In this document: positions 29,010 through 38,121 of the stretch, one piece after another
How positions within the stretch are numbered: position 1 is the first letter of the stretch
Layout of the letters: every line of letters begins with the position of its first letter
Assembly (NCBI GenBank): GCA_002929135.1
Contig: PESC01000032.1
Span: 1 to 64,000, forward strand
Reading direction: 5' to 3'
DNA: 64,000 bases
DNA from: Methylomonas sp.
Lineage (GTDB): Bacteria > Pseudomonadota > Gammaproteobacteria > Methylococcales > Methylomonadaceae
Translations under genes and position numbers: made by a program
The notes under the pieces: model-generated
What the model saw: only the letters and a program-made list of their open reading frames with translations
Databases searched by the model: none
What the model was told of the DNA's origin: nothing

Positions 29010-29440
29010 CATCCTGCGAAGTTGTTGAGGGACAACCCCGGAAAAACTTGATGAATATGAAGAAGAAATCGTAACGGCCTATGAAAAGGGCGGGCTTAAA
29101 TCTACTTGCCCTTCAAAAGCCGAATTATCCAAATTCAAAGCAGCAGCCACCGCGACCTTTACCAAGGATAGGCGCATCAACATCCGCTTGTCTTCTCCCG
29201 ATCCGATGGATATACAGGCGCGAGCATTGGAGGAGGGCATCCCATGACAAACGTTTATCGCCAGCGTGTTGCATGAATATGTCTCTGGTCGCTTGATTGA
29301 GAAAACATCCAGTCTGACTTCGCGATCAAACGGACGCACCGACAAGCGGCGCACCGCTTAGCTGGCGTAGCAGAACCGCAGGATGGGTTTCGCTTACGCT
29401 TACGTTCTATCCATCCTGCGAATTTGAGTTCGACAACCCG
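29010..29440 (+). repeat. Imperfect direct repeats flanking a dead antitoxin gene
   Basis: CATCCTGCGAA plus ~18 bases ending ACAACCC occurs at 29010-29039 and again at 29412-29440, bracketing the antitoxin remnant. The right copy is also the right arm of a perfect 10-bp inverted repeat, CGCAGGATGG (29377-29386) and CCATCCTGCG (29411-29420). Confidence 0.5.
29041..29361 (+). pseudogene. Remnant of an RHH/CopG-like antitoxin
   Basis: One frame reads EKLDEYEEEIVTAYEKGGLK and later INIRLSSPDPMDIQARALEE before GIP and a TGA (29245-29247). The same frame continues QTFIASVLHEYVSGRLIEK. This is the order of a widespread ribbon-helix-helix antitoxin family (..GIPYQTLIASVLHKY..), so the TGA interrupts it where Tyr is expected. 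No start codon precedes EKLDEYEEE; an in-frame TGA lies just upstream, so the 5' end is also lost. No toxin gene is recognisable beside it. Confidence 0.65.
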
Positions 29441-29447
29441 AAAATCG

Positions 29448-30326
29448 ATGACCGAAACCCCATCCACAACCAACCCCGCAAACCTGGCCAGAAACCGGCT
29501 GTATCTCGACTGTCACCGCTTCATGCAGGCCGACGAACTGGTGCTGCCGACCATCCCCGATGTCGCCGTCAAGATACGTCGAGCCATCAACGAACCCAAC
29601 GCCAATAGCGCCAAAATCGCCCGTGTGGTGCAGGTCGATCCCAGCATCACCGCCCGCCTGGTCAACATTGCCAACAGTCCGCTGTACCGGGGCCGCCGCA
29701 AGATCGAAAGCTGTCCGGAAGCCTTGACCCGCCTCGGCCTGAAAGCCGCGCAGGACATCATCACCGCTTTCGCGCTGAAAGCCGTGTTCAATGCCAAATC
29801 CGGCGTCATTCGGCGCAAGATGCAAGAGCTGTGGTCGCACAGCAGTCATGTGGCCGCCATCAGTGCCGTGCTGGCCCACAAGACGCCCGGCTTCGACCCG
29901 GATCGCGCCATGCTGGCGGGTCTGATTCACGACATCGGCATCGTGCCGATTCTGGCCTATGCCGACCGCCAACCCGAGATTCTGGCCAACCCGGTCGATC
30001 TGGTCGAAGCCGTGCGTGAATTGCGCACTCCCATCGGTGTGCAAATCATCCGCAAATGGGATTTTCCTGCCGATTTCGAAGACGTCATCGCCCACGCCGA
30101 AGACTGGTGCCACGACGGTGGTGGCCAGGCCAGCTACGCTGACATCGTGATGATTTCGCAATTGCACAGCTTTATTGGCAAGGTCGACATCAAAAAAATG
30201 CCGCGCATGGATGAGCTGCCCGCCTACAAAAAACTTGCCGCCGGTACTCTCGATGCCAGTCTCAGCATCAACATTCTCGATCAGGTGCGCGACGACATCG
30301 AAGCCATTCGGCACATGTTGAATTGA
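29448..30326 (+). CDS. HDOD domain signalling protein
   Basis: The 292-residue protein is mainly an HDOD domain, a non-catalytic relative of HD hydrolases: LPTIPDVAVKIRRAINEPNA, VVQVDPSITARLVNIANSPLYRG, CPEALTRLGLKAAQDII and LAGLIHDIGIVPIL. Such proteins often sit in chemotaxis, c-di-GMP or motility circuits. ATG 29448 is chosen; the ORF opens earlier but without support. It is followed after 82 bases by three more signalling genes on the same strand. Confidence 0.9.
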   Translation: MTETPSTTNPANLARNRLYLDCHRFMQADELVLPTIPDVAVKIRRAINEPNANSAKIARVVQVDPSITARLVNIANSPLYRGRRKIESCPEALTRLGLKAAQDIITAFALKAVFNAKSGVIRRKMQELWSHSSHVAAISAVLAHKTPGFDPDRAMLAGLIHDIGIVPILAYADRQPEILANPVDLVEAVRELRTPIGVQIIRKWDFPADFEDVIAHAEDWCHDGGGQASYADIVMISQLHSFIGKVDIKKMPRMDELPAYKKLAAGTLDASLSINILDQVRDDIEAIRHMLN

Positions 30327-30408
30327 CGCCCGCCGGACGCTCACCGTCCGGTCAAGGATGGACTAGACTTGCGGCCAATCCGCCTTTCCCGACCGTCCAT
30401 TCAGCCTC

Positions 30409-33087
30409 ATGTCCAGATTCCGCTTTCTTTACCGATGTGCTGCATTCCTTTGTCAGGTGTTGATCTTGGCCACCTGCGTATTGCTGGCACAAACGGTAGT
30501 GATGCAGGGCATGCAATGGTGGCTGGCCCACACCGGTGTCAGTACGGCGCTGTTGCCGTGGCTGGATGTCATGGCCGTCACCGTACTGATCCTGCCGGGG
30601 TTTTATGGGCTGTTGTACTGGAACAGGCGTCGCTATCAGATGCAGGCCGCGTATCAGGCCGAGCTGTTTCGCCACAACCGGCTGATGAACGACCTCATCA
30701 AAACCCTGCCCGACCTGATCTGGGCAAAAGATGCCGAAGGCCGCTATCTGATGTGCAATCCGGCGTTCGAACGTTTCTTCGGGGTTCGGCAGGCCGACAT
30801 CATCGGCAAGGCCGACGCTGATTTCATCGAACCGGCCCTGGCTGATTTCTTGCAGCATCAGTACATACGGGTCAGGGCATCGACAGCAGCTCCGGTCGAC
30901 GAGCAATGGCAAACCATCAATTCCAGCCATTACCGGGCCTCGCTGGCAACCCGCAAAATCGCGATTCGCGATTCGCAAGGCCAGCTGACCGGCATACTCG
31001 GCATCGCCCGCGACATCACTGCCAGCCACAGGGCACAGGAAGAGCTGGAACTGGCGGCCAGCGTGTTCGACCATGCCGACGAAGCCATTCTGATTGCCGA
31101 CGCCGACGGCACCATCCGCGATGTCAATGCCGCCTTCGTCCGCATCTCGGGTTATGACCGTGCCGAGATCATAGGCCGCAATCCCCGAATGTTCGCCTCC
31201 GGCTTGCACGAACCGGGGTTTTATCAGGTGTTATGGCGCGATCTGGCCGAGCACGGCCACTGGCAGGGTGAAATCCGCAACCGCCGCAAGGACGGCGCCC
31301 TGATTACCGAACGTGTCACCATCAGCGCGGTGCATAACCAGGACGGCACGGTGCGGCATTACGTTGCCCTGTACACCGACATCAGCGAACTCAAACGTCA
31401 TTTCGACCAACTGGAATTCATGGCCCGGCACGACCTGCTGACCGGCCTGCCCAATCGCATGCTGATTACCGATCGCCTGCAACAAGCCATGCACAAGAAT
31501 CTGCGCCATGCCCGGACGCTGGTGGTGGCCTTCATCGACCTCGACGGCTTCAAGGCCGTCAACGACCTGTACGGCCACGAGATGGGCGATCATCTACTGG
31601 TTGCCATCGCCAAACGCATGAACCTGGTCTTGCGGGCTGGTGACACCCTGGCACGGCTGGGTGGCGATGAATTCGTTGTCTTGATCGACGAACTCGATGA
31701 GGTATCCACCTGTGAAGCTGTGGTATCACGGTTGATCGAACAAGCGGCGCTGCCGGTGCTGGTGGGTGAAATAAAATTGCAGGTATCGGCCAGCATCGGT
31801 CTTAGTGCCTTTCCGCAAACCAACGACATCAGCCCCGATCAGTTGTTGCGCCAGGCGGATCACGCCATGTATGCCGCCAAACTGGCAGGAAAGAACCGCT
31901 ACATGTTCTTCGATAATCAGGAAGCCGATCAGCAGCAGCGCCATCACACCACGTTGAATCGTATCCGCCAGGCACTGGAGGGCGGTGAACTGGTGTTGTA
32001 CTACCAGCCCAAGGTCAATCTGCGTAGCGGCCAGGTGATCGGTGCTGAAGCCCTGATCCGCTGGCAGCATCCCGAACAAGGCTTGTTGCCGCCCGCCGCG
32101 TTTTTGCTGAGTCTGCAATACGCCGATCCGTCGCTGGCGATCGACATCAGCAGCTGGGTTATAGCCACTGCCCTGCGGCAGATGAGTGCCTGGCAGGCCC
32201 AGGGTTTGATTCTGCCGGTCAGTGTCAATGTCGATACCCAGCATTTGCAGCAAGCCGATTTTGCCGAACAATTATGCCGCTTGCTGGCCGATCACCCGGA
32301 GCTGCCGCCCGACAGCCTGGGGCTGGAGATTCTGGAATCCAGCGCGCTGGAAGACCTGGCCCACATCGCCGACATCATCGCCACCTGCAAACGACAGCAG
32401 ATCGAAATGGCGCTGGACGATTTCGGCACCGGCTATTCGTCGCTGGCCTATCTCAAGCATTTGCCGGTCGATCTGTTGAAGATCGACCGCGAATTCGTCC
32501 ACCACATGGATGCCGATCCGCTGGATTTGTCGATTCTGAACGCCGTCATTGGTATCGGTAGCGCCTTTCATGCCCGGGTCATCGCCGAGGGCGTGGAAAC
32601 CGTGGAACAAGGCAATCTGCTGTTGTGTCTGGGCTGCGATCTGGCGCAGGGCTATGGCATTGCCCGGCCCATGTCGGCGGCAGACATCCCCGGCTGGGTG
32701 GCCACCTGGCGGCCCTATCCCGACTGGCAGGCACAGCGGCGCCTGGGGCGTCGCCATCTACCCTTGCTGTTCGCCATGGTGGAACACCGCGACTGGATAG
32801 CCAAACTGACGACTTGGCTGACGTCGCCAACACCGTCTACACCCAGGGTGCACGACTGCTCACTGGAACACTGGCTGAAGGACGACGGCGCGGTGTATTT
32901 CAGTCAGCAACCGGTGTTCGCCGAACTGCGCGAAACCCATCGCCAGTTGCACGACCTGGCTGGTGTGCTGATCGGCTGGCGGTCATCGCCCGATGCCGAG
33001 GACATAACGCTGGCCCTGAAAGAATTGCGCATACTGGGCGACAGGTTGTTGGTGCAACTGGAATCGTGCATTGCGCTCGATGAATGA
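30409..33087 (+). CDS. PAS-PAS-GGDEF-EAL protein with C-terminal CZB zinc-sensing domain
   Basis: This 892-residue protein has two N-terminal membrane helices (~10-70), PAS (~80-205), a second PAS with PAC (~213-325), GGDEF with intact RLGGDEF (~415), and EAL with GAEALIRWQHP (~545), DDFGTGYSSL and EGVET. The end (~785-890) reads VEHRDW, HDCSLEHWLKDDGAVYF and RETHRQLHDLA, matching the His/Cys ligand spacing of CZB zinc-binding domains. It could make or degrade c-di-GMP; both catalytic motifs look intact. A zinc or redox input through the CZB domain is an inference. The next gene starts 14 bases later. Confidence 0.92.
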   Translation: MSRFRFLYRCAAFLCQVLILATCVLLAQTVVMQGMQWWLAHTGVSTALLPWLDVMAVTVLILPGFYGLLYWNRRRYQMQAAYQAELFRHNRLMNDLIKTLPDLIWAKDAEGRYLMCNPAFERFFGVRQADIIGKADADFIEPALADFLQHQYIRVRASTAAPVDEQWQTINSSHYRASLATRKIAIRDSQGQLTGILGIARDITASHRAQEELELAASVFDHADEAILIADADGTIRDVNAAFVRISGYDRAEIIGRNPRMFASGLHEPGFYQVLWRDLAEHGHWQGEIRNRRKDGALITERVTISAVHNQDGTVRHYVALYTDISELKRHFDQLEFMARHDLLTGLPNRMLITDRLQQAMHKNLRHARTLVVAFIDLDGFKAVNDLYGHEMGDHLLVAIAKRMNLVLRAGDTLARLGGDEFVVLIDELDEVSTCEAVVSRLIEQAALPVLVGEIKLQVSASIGLSAFPQTNDISPDQLLRQADHAMYAAKLAGKNRYMFFDNQEADQQQRHHTTLNRIRQALEGGELVLYYQPKVNLRSGQVIGAEALIRWQHPEQGLLPPAAFLLSLQYADPSLAIDISSWVIATALRQMSAWQAQGLILPVSVNVDTQHLQQADFAEQLCRLLADHPELPPDSLGLEILESSALEDLAHIADIIATCKRQQIEMALDDFGTGYSSLAYLKHLPVDLLKIDREFVHHMDADPLDLSILNAVIGIGSAFHARVIAEGVETVEQGNLLLCLGCDLAQGYGIARPMSAADIPGWVATWRPYPDWQAQRRLGRRHLPLLFAMVEHRDWIAKLTTWLTSPTPSTPRVHDCSLEHWLKDDGAVYFSQQPVFAELRETHRQLHDLAGVLIGWRSSPDAEDITLALKELRILGDRLLVQLESCIALDE

Positions 33088-33100
33088 CGGAGGCTGGACT

Positions 33101-36031
33101 ATGAACCAACCCTCCCCCGTGTTATCACCCTGGCTGCTGCAAGAAGGGCTGGCCGCCTCCAGCGACATGATCATGCTGTGCGATACCGATGGCCTGATCC
33201 TCTACGCCAATCCGGCTTTGTGCCTTGCAACCGGCTGGCAGGCCGATGACTTGCGGGGACAGTCGCCGACGCTATTCGACAGCCCGGCGATGGCGGCGGG
33301 CACGCTCAACGACCTGGAACACTGCCTGCGGCAGGGACTGTCCTGGTCGGGACGATTGCTTTATCGCCGACGCGCTGCCGAGCCGTTCCGTATCGCAGGC
33401 CAGACCACGCCGCCCGATAGCCGCGATTTCTGGGTGTTTGCCAGCATCACGCCGATCTTCGATGACAGTGGCAGCACCTTGCAGGGCTATCTGCAAATCC
33501 AGCGCGACATTTCCGCCGAGGTCAGGCAGCAACAGATCGAACGCCAGGCCCATGCCGATACCGCCGTCCGCCTGCGCATTGTCGATGTGTTGCAGCAACC
33601 CGTTCCGATTGAGCAGCGCCTGCGGCAAACCCTGGAGCTGCTGTTCACGCTGGAAGGCTTCTCGCTGCAATGCAAGGCCGGTGTGTTCCTGAAAGACCCG
33701 GATCACGATGTGCTCAACCTGTTTCTGCTGGAAGGCGAATTCAGCGAGGATTTCATTCGCCGCGAGCAGCGGGTGGTGTTCGGCGCCTGTTTATGCGGAC
33801 GCGCCGCCGTCAGCCAGACCTTGCAGGTGTCCGATGACTGTTTTTGCGACCCCAACCACGAGCACGTTTTCGACAACATGCAGGCCCATGGGCATTACAT
33901 CGTGCCGATTGTTTGGGCGGGCCAACTGCACGGCGTTTTGTTTCTGTACACCGACCCGTACCCGACCCGTGATGATGCTCGTTTGACCATGCTGCAACAG
34001 GTCGGCGATTCCATCGCTTTGGCATTGTTGCAGGAGCAGGCGCGGCAGACGTTGGAAATGGCCCGCCACGAAGCCGAACAGGCCACGCGAATCAAGGCCG
34101 AATTTCTGGCCAACATGAGTCATGAAATCAGAACGCCGATGAATGGGGTGCTGGGTATGCTGGAATTGCTGGCCGACACCGAACTGAGCCGTGAGCAGCG
34201 CGATTTGCTGCAAACCGCCGCGCAATCGGCTGAGGCACTGCTCGACATCCTCAACGATATTCTCGACTTCTCCAAGCTGGAAGCCGGTAAATTCGATCTG
34301 GAACACATCGAGTTCAATCTGGTATCGCTGGTCGAAGAAATATGTGCCTTGCTGGCTGGCCGGGGGCATGGTAAAGGCTTGGAGATTCACTGCTTCGTCC
34401 CGCCCGATTTGCCGAAACGCTGGCTGGGCGATCCCGGTCGTTTGCGGCAGATTTTGACCAATCTGATTGGCAATGCGGTCAAATTCACCGATCAGGGTGA
34501 GGTTTCGGTGTCCATCAGTCTGCAAACGTCGTCGGAGAGCGGGTCGGCGCTACGCTTCGAAGTGCGCGATACCGGTATCGGTTTGAGTGTCGATGCCCAG
34601 GCGCGGCTGTTCCAACCCTTCACCCAGGCCGACAGTTCCACCGCCCGCCGCTTCGGTGGCACCGGGCTGGGCTTGTCGATTTGCAAACAGCTCGTCACTT
34701 TGATGCGGGGCGTGATCGGCGTCGAAAGTGCACCGGGGCAGGGTGCCTGTTTCTGGTTCAGCCTGCCGTTGACGGCTGCCGATGACGCAGTGGGCAACGG
34801 CAGTGAAGCTGTCGATTTGACCGACATTCGTGTGCTGCTGGTCGATGACAACCCGACCAATTGCAAAATCCTGCTGCATTATCTCGGGCATTGGGGCATG
34901 GATGTCACCACCACCGACTGCGCGACGGCGGCGCTGGCGGAACTGGACAGGGCCGCCGGACAGGACGAAGCCTACGCCTTGCTGCTTAGCGATCTGCACA
35001 TGCCGGACATGGACGGCTACGCCTTGGCGTGGGCCGTCAACGCCAGTTCAGCGCTCGCTGCCATGCCCAAAATACTGCTGTCTTCAGGTGGTCTGGGCAA
35101 TGAAGGCACCCGGCGCGAACTGGGCTTTGCCCAGTGTCTGCTGAAGCCAGTCCGTCAGACACAACTGCGCGATGCCATTGTTCATGCCTTGGGCAAAGGC
35201 ACGGCAGCCGAGGCATCGCGCATGCTGGCGCACGAAATGGCCGATTTCAGCACCTGGCGCCTGCTAGTGGTGGAAGACAACCCGGTTAACCAGAAAGTGA
35301 TCGTGCGTTTGCTGGAAAAACTCGGTTATCGCTGCGATCTGGCCGATGACGGCCAGCAGGCGCTGGACAAACTGGCGCAGAACCACTACGACCTGGTGCT
35401 GATGGATTGCCAGATGCCGGTGATGGACGGCTATGAAGCCGTGCGTACCTTGCGCGGTCTTGAACTGGCCACTGCGGAGCGCCGCACCGTGGTGGTGGCA
35501 TTGACCGCCCATGCGGGCATCGATGAGCGCGAAAAATGTTTGAGCGCCGGTATGGATGATTTTCTGACCAAACCGGTCAACCGCGCCGCGTTGTCGGTGC
35601 TATTGGCCCACTGGCTGGCGCCGGTGGCCGGTGACATGTCCCTTGCCGTGAACCAGACAACCGATGCGGTGTCACCCGTCAGCGCCTGCTGGAACCGGCA
35701 GGCGGCGCTGAAACAGGTCGACGACGATCACGACCTGCTCGACGACATGATAGGGCTGTTTCTGGCGGAAGTACCCAAACGCTTGCAGGCGCTAAACCAC
35801 GCTGTCGCCAGCAATGACCTGGCCGCACTGGCCGATGCCGCTCATGCCATCAAGGGCATGGCGGCTCATTTCTGTGTCGATGATTTGTGCCAGCTTGCCG
35901 CCAGTCTGGAACAGCAGGCCAGACGGCGCGATACTGTCGACTACCGGCCACTGTGTCAGACTGTCGAAACCATGTTGTACGCCTTGGCGCATGCGATGCG
36001 GCAAGGCTGGGGAGATTCAGGAGTAATTTAA
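33101..36031 (+). CDS. Hybrid sensor kinase PAS-GAF-HisKA-HATPase-REC-REC-HPt
   Basis: The 976-residue protein has a PAS domain (~15-145), GAF-like domain (~165-310), HisKA with FLANMSHEIRTPMNGVLGM (~337), and HATPase with NLIGNAVKFTDQG and GTGLGLSICKQL. Two receivers follow, Asp in LLSDLHMPDMDG (~628) and LVLMDCQMPVMDG (~767). A C-terminal HPt carries the His in AHAIKGMAAHF (~913). This is a complete BarA-like phosphorelay in one chain, without a clear membrane anchor. ATG 33101 has ACGGAGG seven bases upstream. It ends 3 bases before the next gene. Confidence 0.94.
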   Translation: MNQPSPVLSPWLLQEGLAASSDMIMLCDTDGLILYANPALCLATGWQADDLRGQSPTLFDSPAMAAGTLNDLEHCLRQGLSWSGRLLYRRRAAEPFRIAGQTTPPDSRDFWVFASITPIFDDSGSTLQGYLQIQRDISAEVRQQQIERQAHADTAVRLRIVDVLQQPVPIEQRLRQTLELLFTLEGFSLQCKAGVFLKDPDHDVLNLFLLEGEFSEDFIRREQRVVFGACLCGRAAVSQTLQVSDDCFCDPNHEHVFDNMQAHGHYIVPIVWAGQLHGVLFLYTDPYPTRDDARLTMLQQVGDSIALALLQEQARQTLEMARHEAEQATRIKAEFLANMSHEIRTPMNGVLGMLELLADTELSREQRDLLQTAAQSAEALLDILNDILDFSKLEAGKFDLEHIEFNLVSLVEEICALLAGRGHGKGLEIHCFVPPDLPKRWLGDPGRLRQILTNLIGNAVKFTDQGEVSVSISLQTSSESGSALRFEVRDTGIGLSVDAQARLFQPFTQADSSTARRFGGTGLGLSICKQLVTLMRGVIGVESAPGQGACFWFSLPLTAADDAVGNGSEAVDLTDIRVLLVDDNPTNCKILLHYLGHWGMDVTTTDCATAALAELDRAAGQDEAYALLLSDLHMPDMDGYALAWAVNASSALAAMPKILLSSGGLGNEGTRRELGFAQCLLKPVRQTQLRDAIVHALGKGTAAEASRMLAHEMADFSTWRLLVVEDNPVNQKVIVRLLEKLGYRCDLADDGQQALDKLAQNHYDLVLMDCQMPVMDGYEAVRTLRGLELATAERRTVVVALTAHAGIDEREKCLSAGMDDFLTKPVNRAALSVLLAHWLAPVAGDMSLAVNQTTDAVSPVSACWNRQAALKQVDDDHDLLDDMIGLFLAEVPKRLQALNHAVASNDLAALADAAHAIKGMAAHFCVDDLCQLAASLEQQARRRDTVDYRPLCQTVETMLYALAHAMRQGWGDSGVI

Positions 36032-36034
36032 GCC

Positions 36035-37912
36035 ATGCATAGCGAATTCAATCTGCACGAACTCAAAACTGCCCAGCGTCTGCCGTCGCCATCCGGTACG
36101 GCGCTGGCCATCATGCGGCTGGTGCAGGATAGCGATGCCACCGTCGAAGCCCTGGCTGCTCTGGTCAAGACCGACCCGGCACTGACCTCCCGTGTTCTGG
36201 CCTTCGCCAACTCGGCCGAGCAGGGTGCCCGGCGACCGGTCGCCAGCATCCACGATGCCATCATCCGTACCGGTATGCTGGCGGTGCGCAATTTCGCCTT
36301 GAGCTTGTCGGTGCTCAGCCGTTACCGCAGTGGTTGTCCTGGGTTCGATTACGACGCTTACTGGAGCCAGGCGCTGGCCATGGCGGTGGCGGCTTCAACA
36401 TTGATCGCCCGCGAACGCACGGTGCCGCAGGAAGAGGCATTTACCTTGGGGCTGTTGTCGGACATCGGTCGTCTGGCGTTGGCAACTGCCTGGGCTGAGC
36501 AGTATGGCGACTGCCTGGGTTCGGCCAATGGCGAGGCTTTGCTGCATCTGGAGCGCGAGCGTTTTGCCGTCGATCACGAAGAACTCACTTTGCTGTTACT
36601 CCAGGACTGGGGTTTGCCCGCGATTTTTCTCGACGGTTTGAAAGCCAGTTTCGATCCGCCAGTGGCGCCTGAGGGCCGGGTCGAACGTTTGGCCCAGCAA
36701 CTGGCCATGGCTCGGCTCACGGCACGTTATTGCGTTGCCGATGACGACTACCGCGAAAAACTCATGCCCGCGCTGGCAGAGCTTGGCCCGCTACATGGCT
36801 TGAATGGTGATGTGTTGCAGGATTTTCTGGCCAGCATCGAGCAGGCTTGGTACCAGTGGGGGCGGATGATCGATGTCGGCACCGAGCTGCGTCAGTCCGC
36901 GCCCGATGACGTGGACAAGCAAAAAGCGGCGGCGGGGCTCGACATTTTGCTGGTGGACGACGACCCCATGCTGTTGATGCGGTTGTCGAAGCAACTCACC
37001 GCCGTCGGTCACCGGGTAGCGACGTGTCAGGACGGCGAAGCGGCGTTGAAGCGGGTGATAGAGCAAAAACCCCAGGTCATTGTCACCGATTGGCACATGA
37101 AGCCGGTGGATGGCCTGGCTTTGTGCCGTTCCTTGCGGCAGACCGAGATCGGCAAGGATATCTATCTGATCATGTTGACGGCCAGCGAAAGCGAAGACGA
37201 ATTGGTCGAGGCCTTCGATGCCGGTATCGATGATTACGTCACCAAACCGGTCAGCATCCGCATATTGCAGGCTCGACTGCGAGCCGGTCAGCGTATCGTA
37301 TCGCTGCAAGCCGAAGTGGAACTGGAAAAGCAGGCCATATTGCGCTACAGCGACGAATTGTCGTTGGCCAACCGCCGCTTGAGCCAGATGGCCAATACCG
37401 ACGTGCTGACTGGCCTGCCCAATCGGCGTTACGCACTGCAACGGCTGAAGCAGGAATGGGAGTCGGCGCAGCGTTATCATCGGCCCTTGAGCGTGCTGAT
37501 ACTCGATCTGGATCATTTCAAGTCCATCAATGACACACTGGGCCATGATGCCGGTGACATTGCGCTGATCCATGCCGCCAAAGTCATCCGCTCAGCCTGT
37601 CGTTCATCGGACGTCGCCTGTCGTCTGGGTGGTGAGGAGTTTGTAGTCATCGCCACCAATACTGACGGTGCCACAGCCGCCCGCCTGGCTGAACGCATAC
37701 GCAGCGCAATTCACAGTCGGCAACCGGATAGCCTTGATTTGTCAAAGCCCCTGACCGTCAGCATCGGTGTCGCCGGTTCCACGGCAGCGCTGTCGCAGAC
37801 CGATGCCGCTGCCGCAGGCTGGCAGAATCTGATGAAACTGGCCGACAAGGCCTTGTACCAGGTCAAGGCCGAGAGTCGAAACGCCGTCCGCCTGGCGGCC
37901 AGCCTGGTTTGA
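36035..37912 (+). CDS. HDOD-REC-GGDEF diguanylate cyclase
   Basis: The 625-residue protein combines an HDOD domain (~1-210: LPSPSGTALAIMRLVQ, KTDPALTSRVLAFANSAE), a receiver (~310-425, Asp in VIVTDWHMKPVDG, Lys in YVTKPVS) and a GGDEF domain (~455-620) with active-form LGGEEF (~530). It is the natural output partner for the hybrid kinase just upstream, whose HPt could phosphorylate this receiver. That partnership is inferred from the 3-base spacing and domain content. It is the last gene of the signalling run. Confidence 0.92.
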   Translation: MHSEFNLHELKTAQRLPSPSGTALAIMRLVQDSDATVEALAALVKTDPALTSRVLAFANSAEQGARRPVASIHDAIIRTGMLAVRNFALSLSVLSRYRSGCPGFDYDAYWSQALAMAVAASTLIARERTVPQEEAFTLGLLSDIGRLALATAWAEQYGDCLGSANGEALLHLERERFAVDHEELTLLLLQDWGLPAIFLDGLKASFDPPVAPEGRVERLAQQLAMARLTARYCVADDDYREKLMPALAELGPLHGLNGDVLQDFLASIEQAWYQWGRMIDVGTELRQSAPDDVDKQKAAAGLDILLVDDDPMLLMRLSKQLTAVGHRVATCQDGEAALKRVIEQKPQVIVTDWHMKPVDGLALCRSLRQTEIGKDIYLIMLTASESEDELVEAFDAGIDDYVTKPVSIRILQARLRAGQRIVSLQAEVELEKQAILRYSDELSLANRRLSQMANTDVLTGLPNRRYALQRLKQEWESAQRYHRPLSVLILDLDHFKSINDTLGHDAGDIALIHAAKVIRSACRSSDVACRLGGEEFVVIATNTDGATAARLAERIRSAIHSRQPDSLDLSKPLTVSIGVAGSTAALSQTDAAAAGWQNLMKLADKALYQVKAESRNAVRLAASLV

Positions 37913-37931
37913 ACCGGCAAGGCCAGGGTTT

Positions 37932-37966
37932 CTCGTTCCCGCACTCTGCGTGGGGGTATGCGTGCC
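37932..37966. repeat. GTTCCC...CTCTGCG repeat, degenerate copy
   Basis: CTCGTTCCCGCACTCTGCGT resembles the left half of the repeats at 12799 and 24964, but the right arm is lost. The rest of the 37913-38121 gap contains 'tataatttgccg' about 120 bases before ppdK, a possible -10 without a clear -35. Confidence 0.5.
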
Positions 37967-38121
37967 AAAGCTGCACATCGAATGGACGGTGGCACTATAA
38001 TTTGCCGCATTGAATTCCCCAAAAGTTCTTGTACGGCAGGTTCAAAACACCAAGGTCGGGCGCTTTTGAGGCAATCAATATCCATTCAGCAAGTTTCCCG
38101 CAATGACTATCCAGGTGTGTA

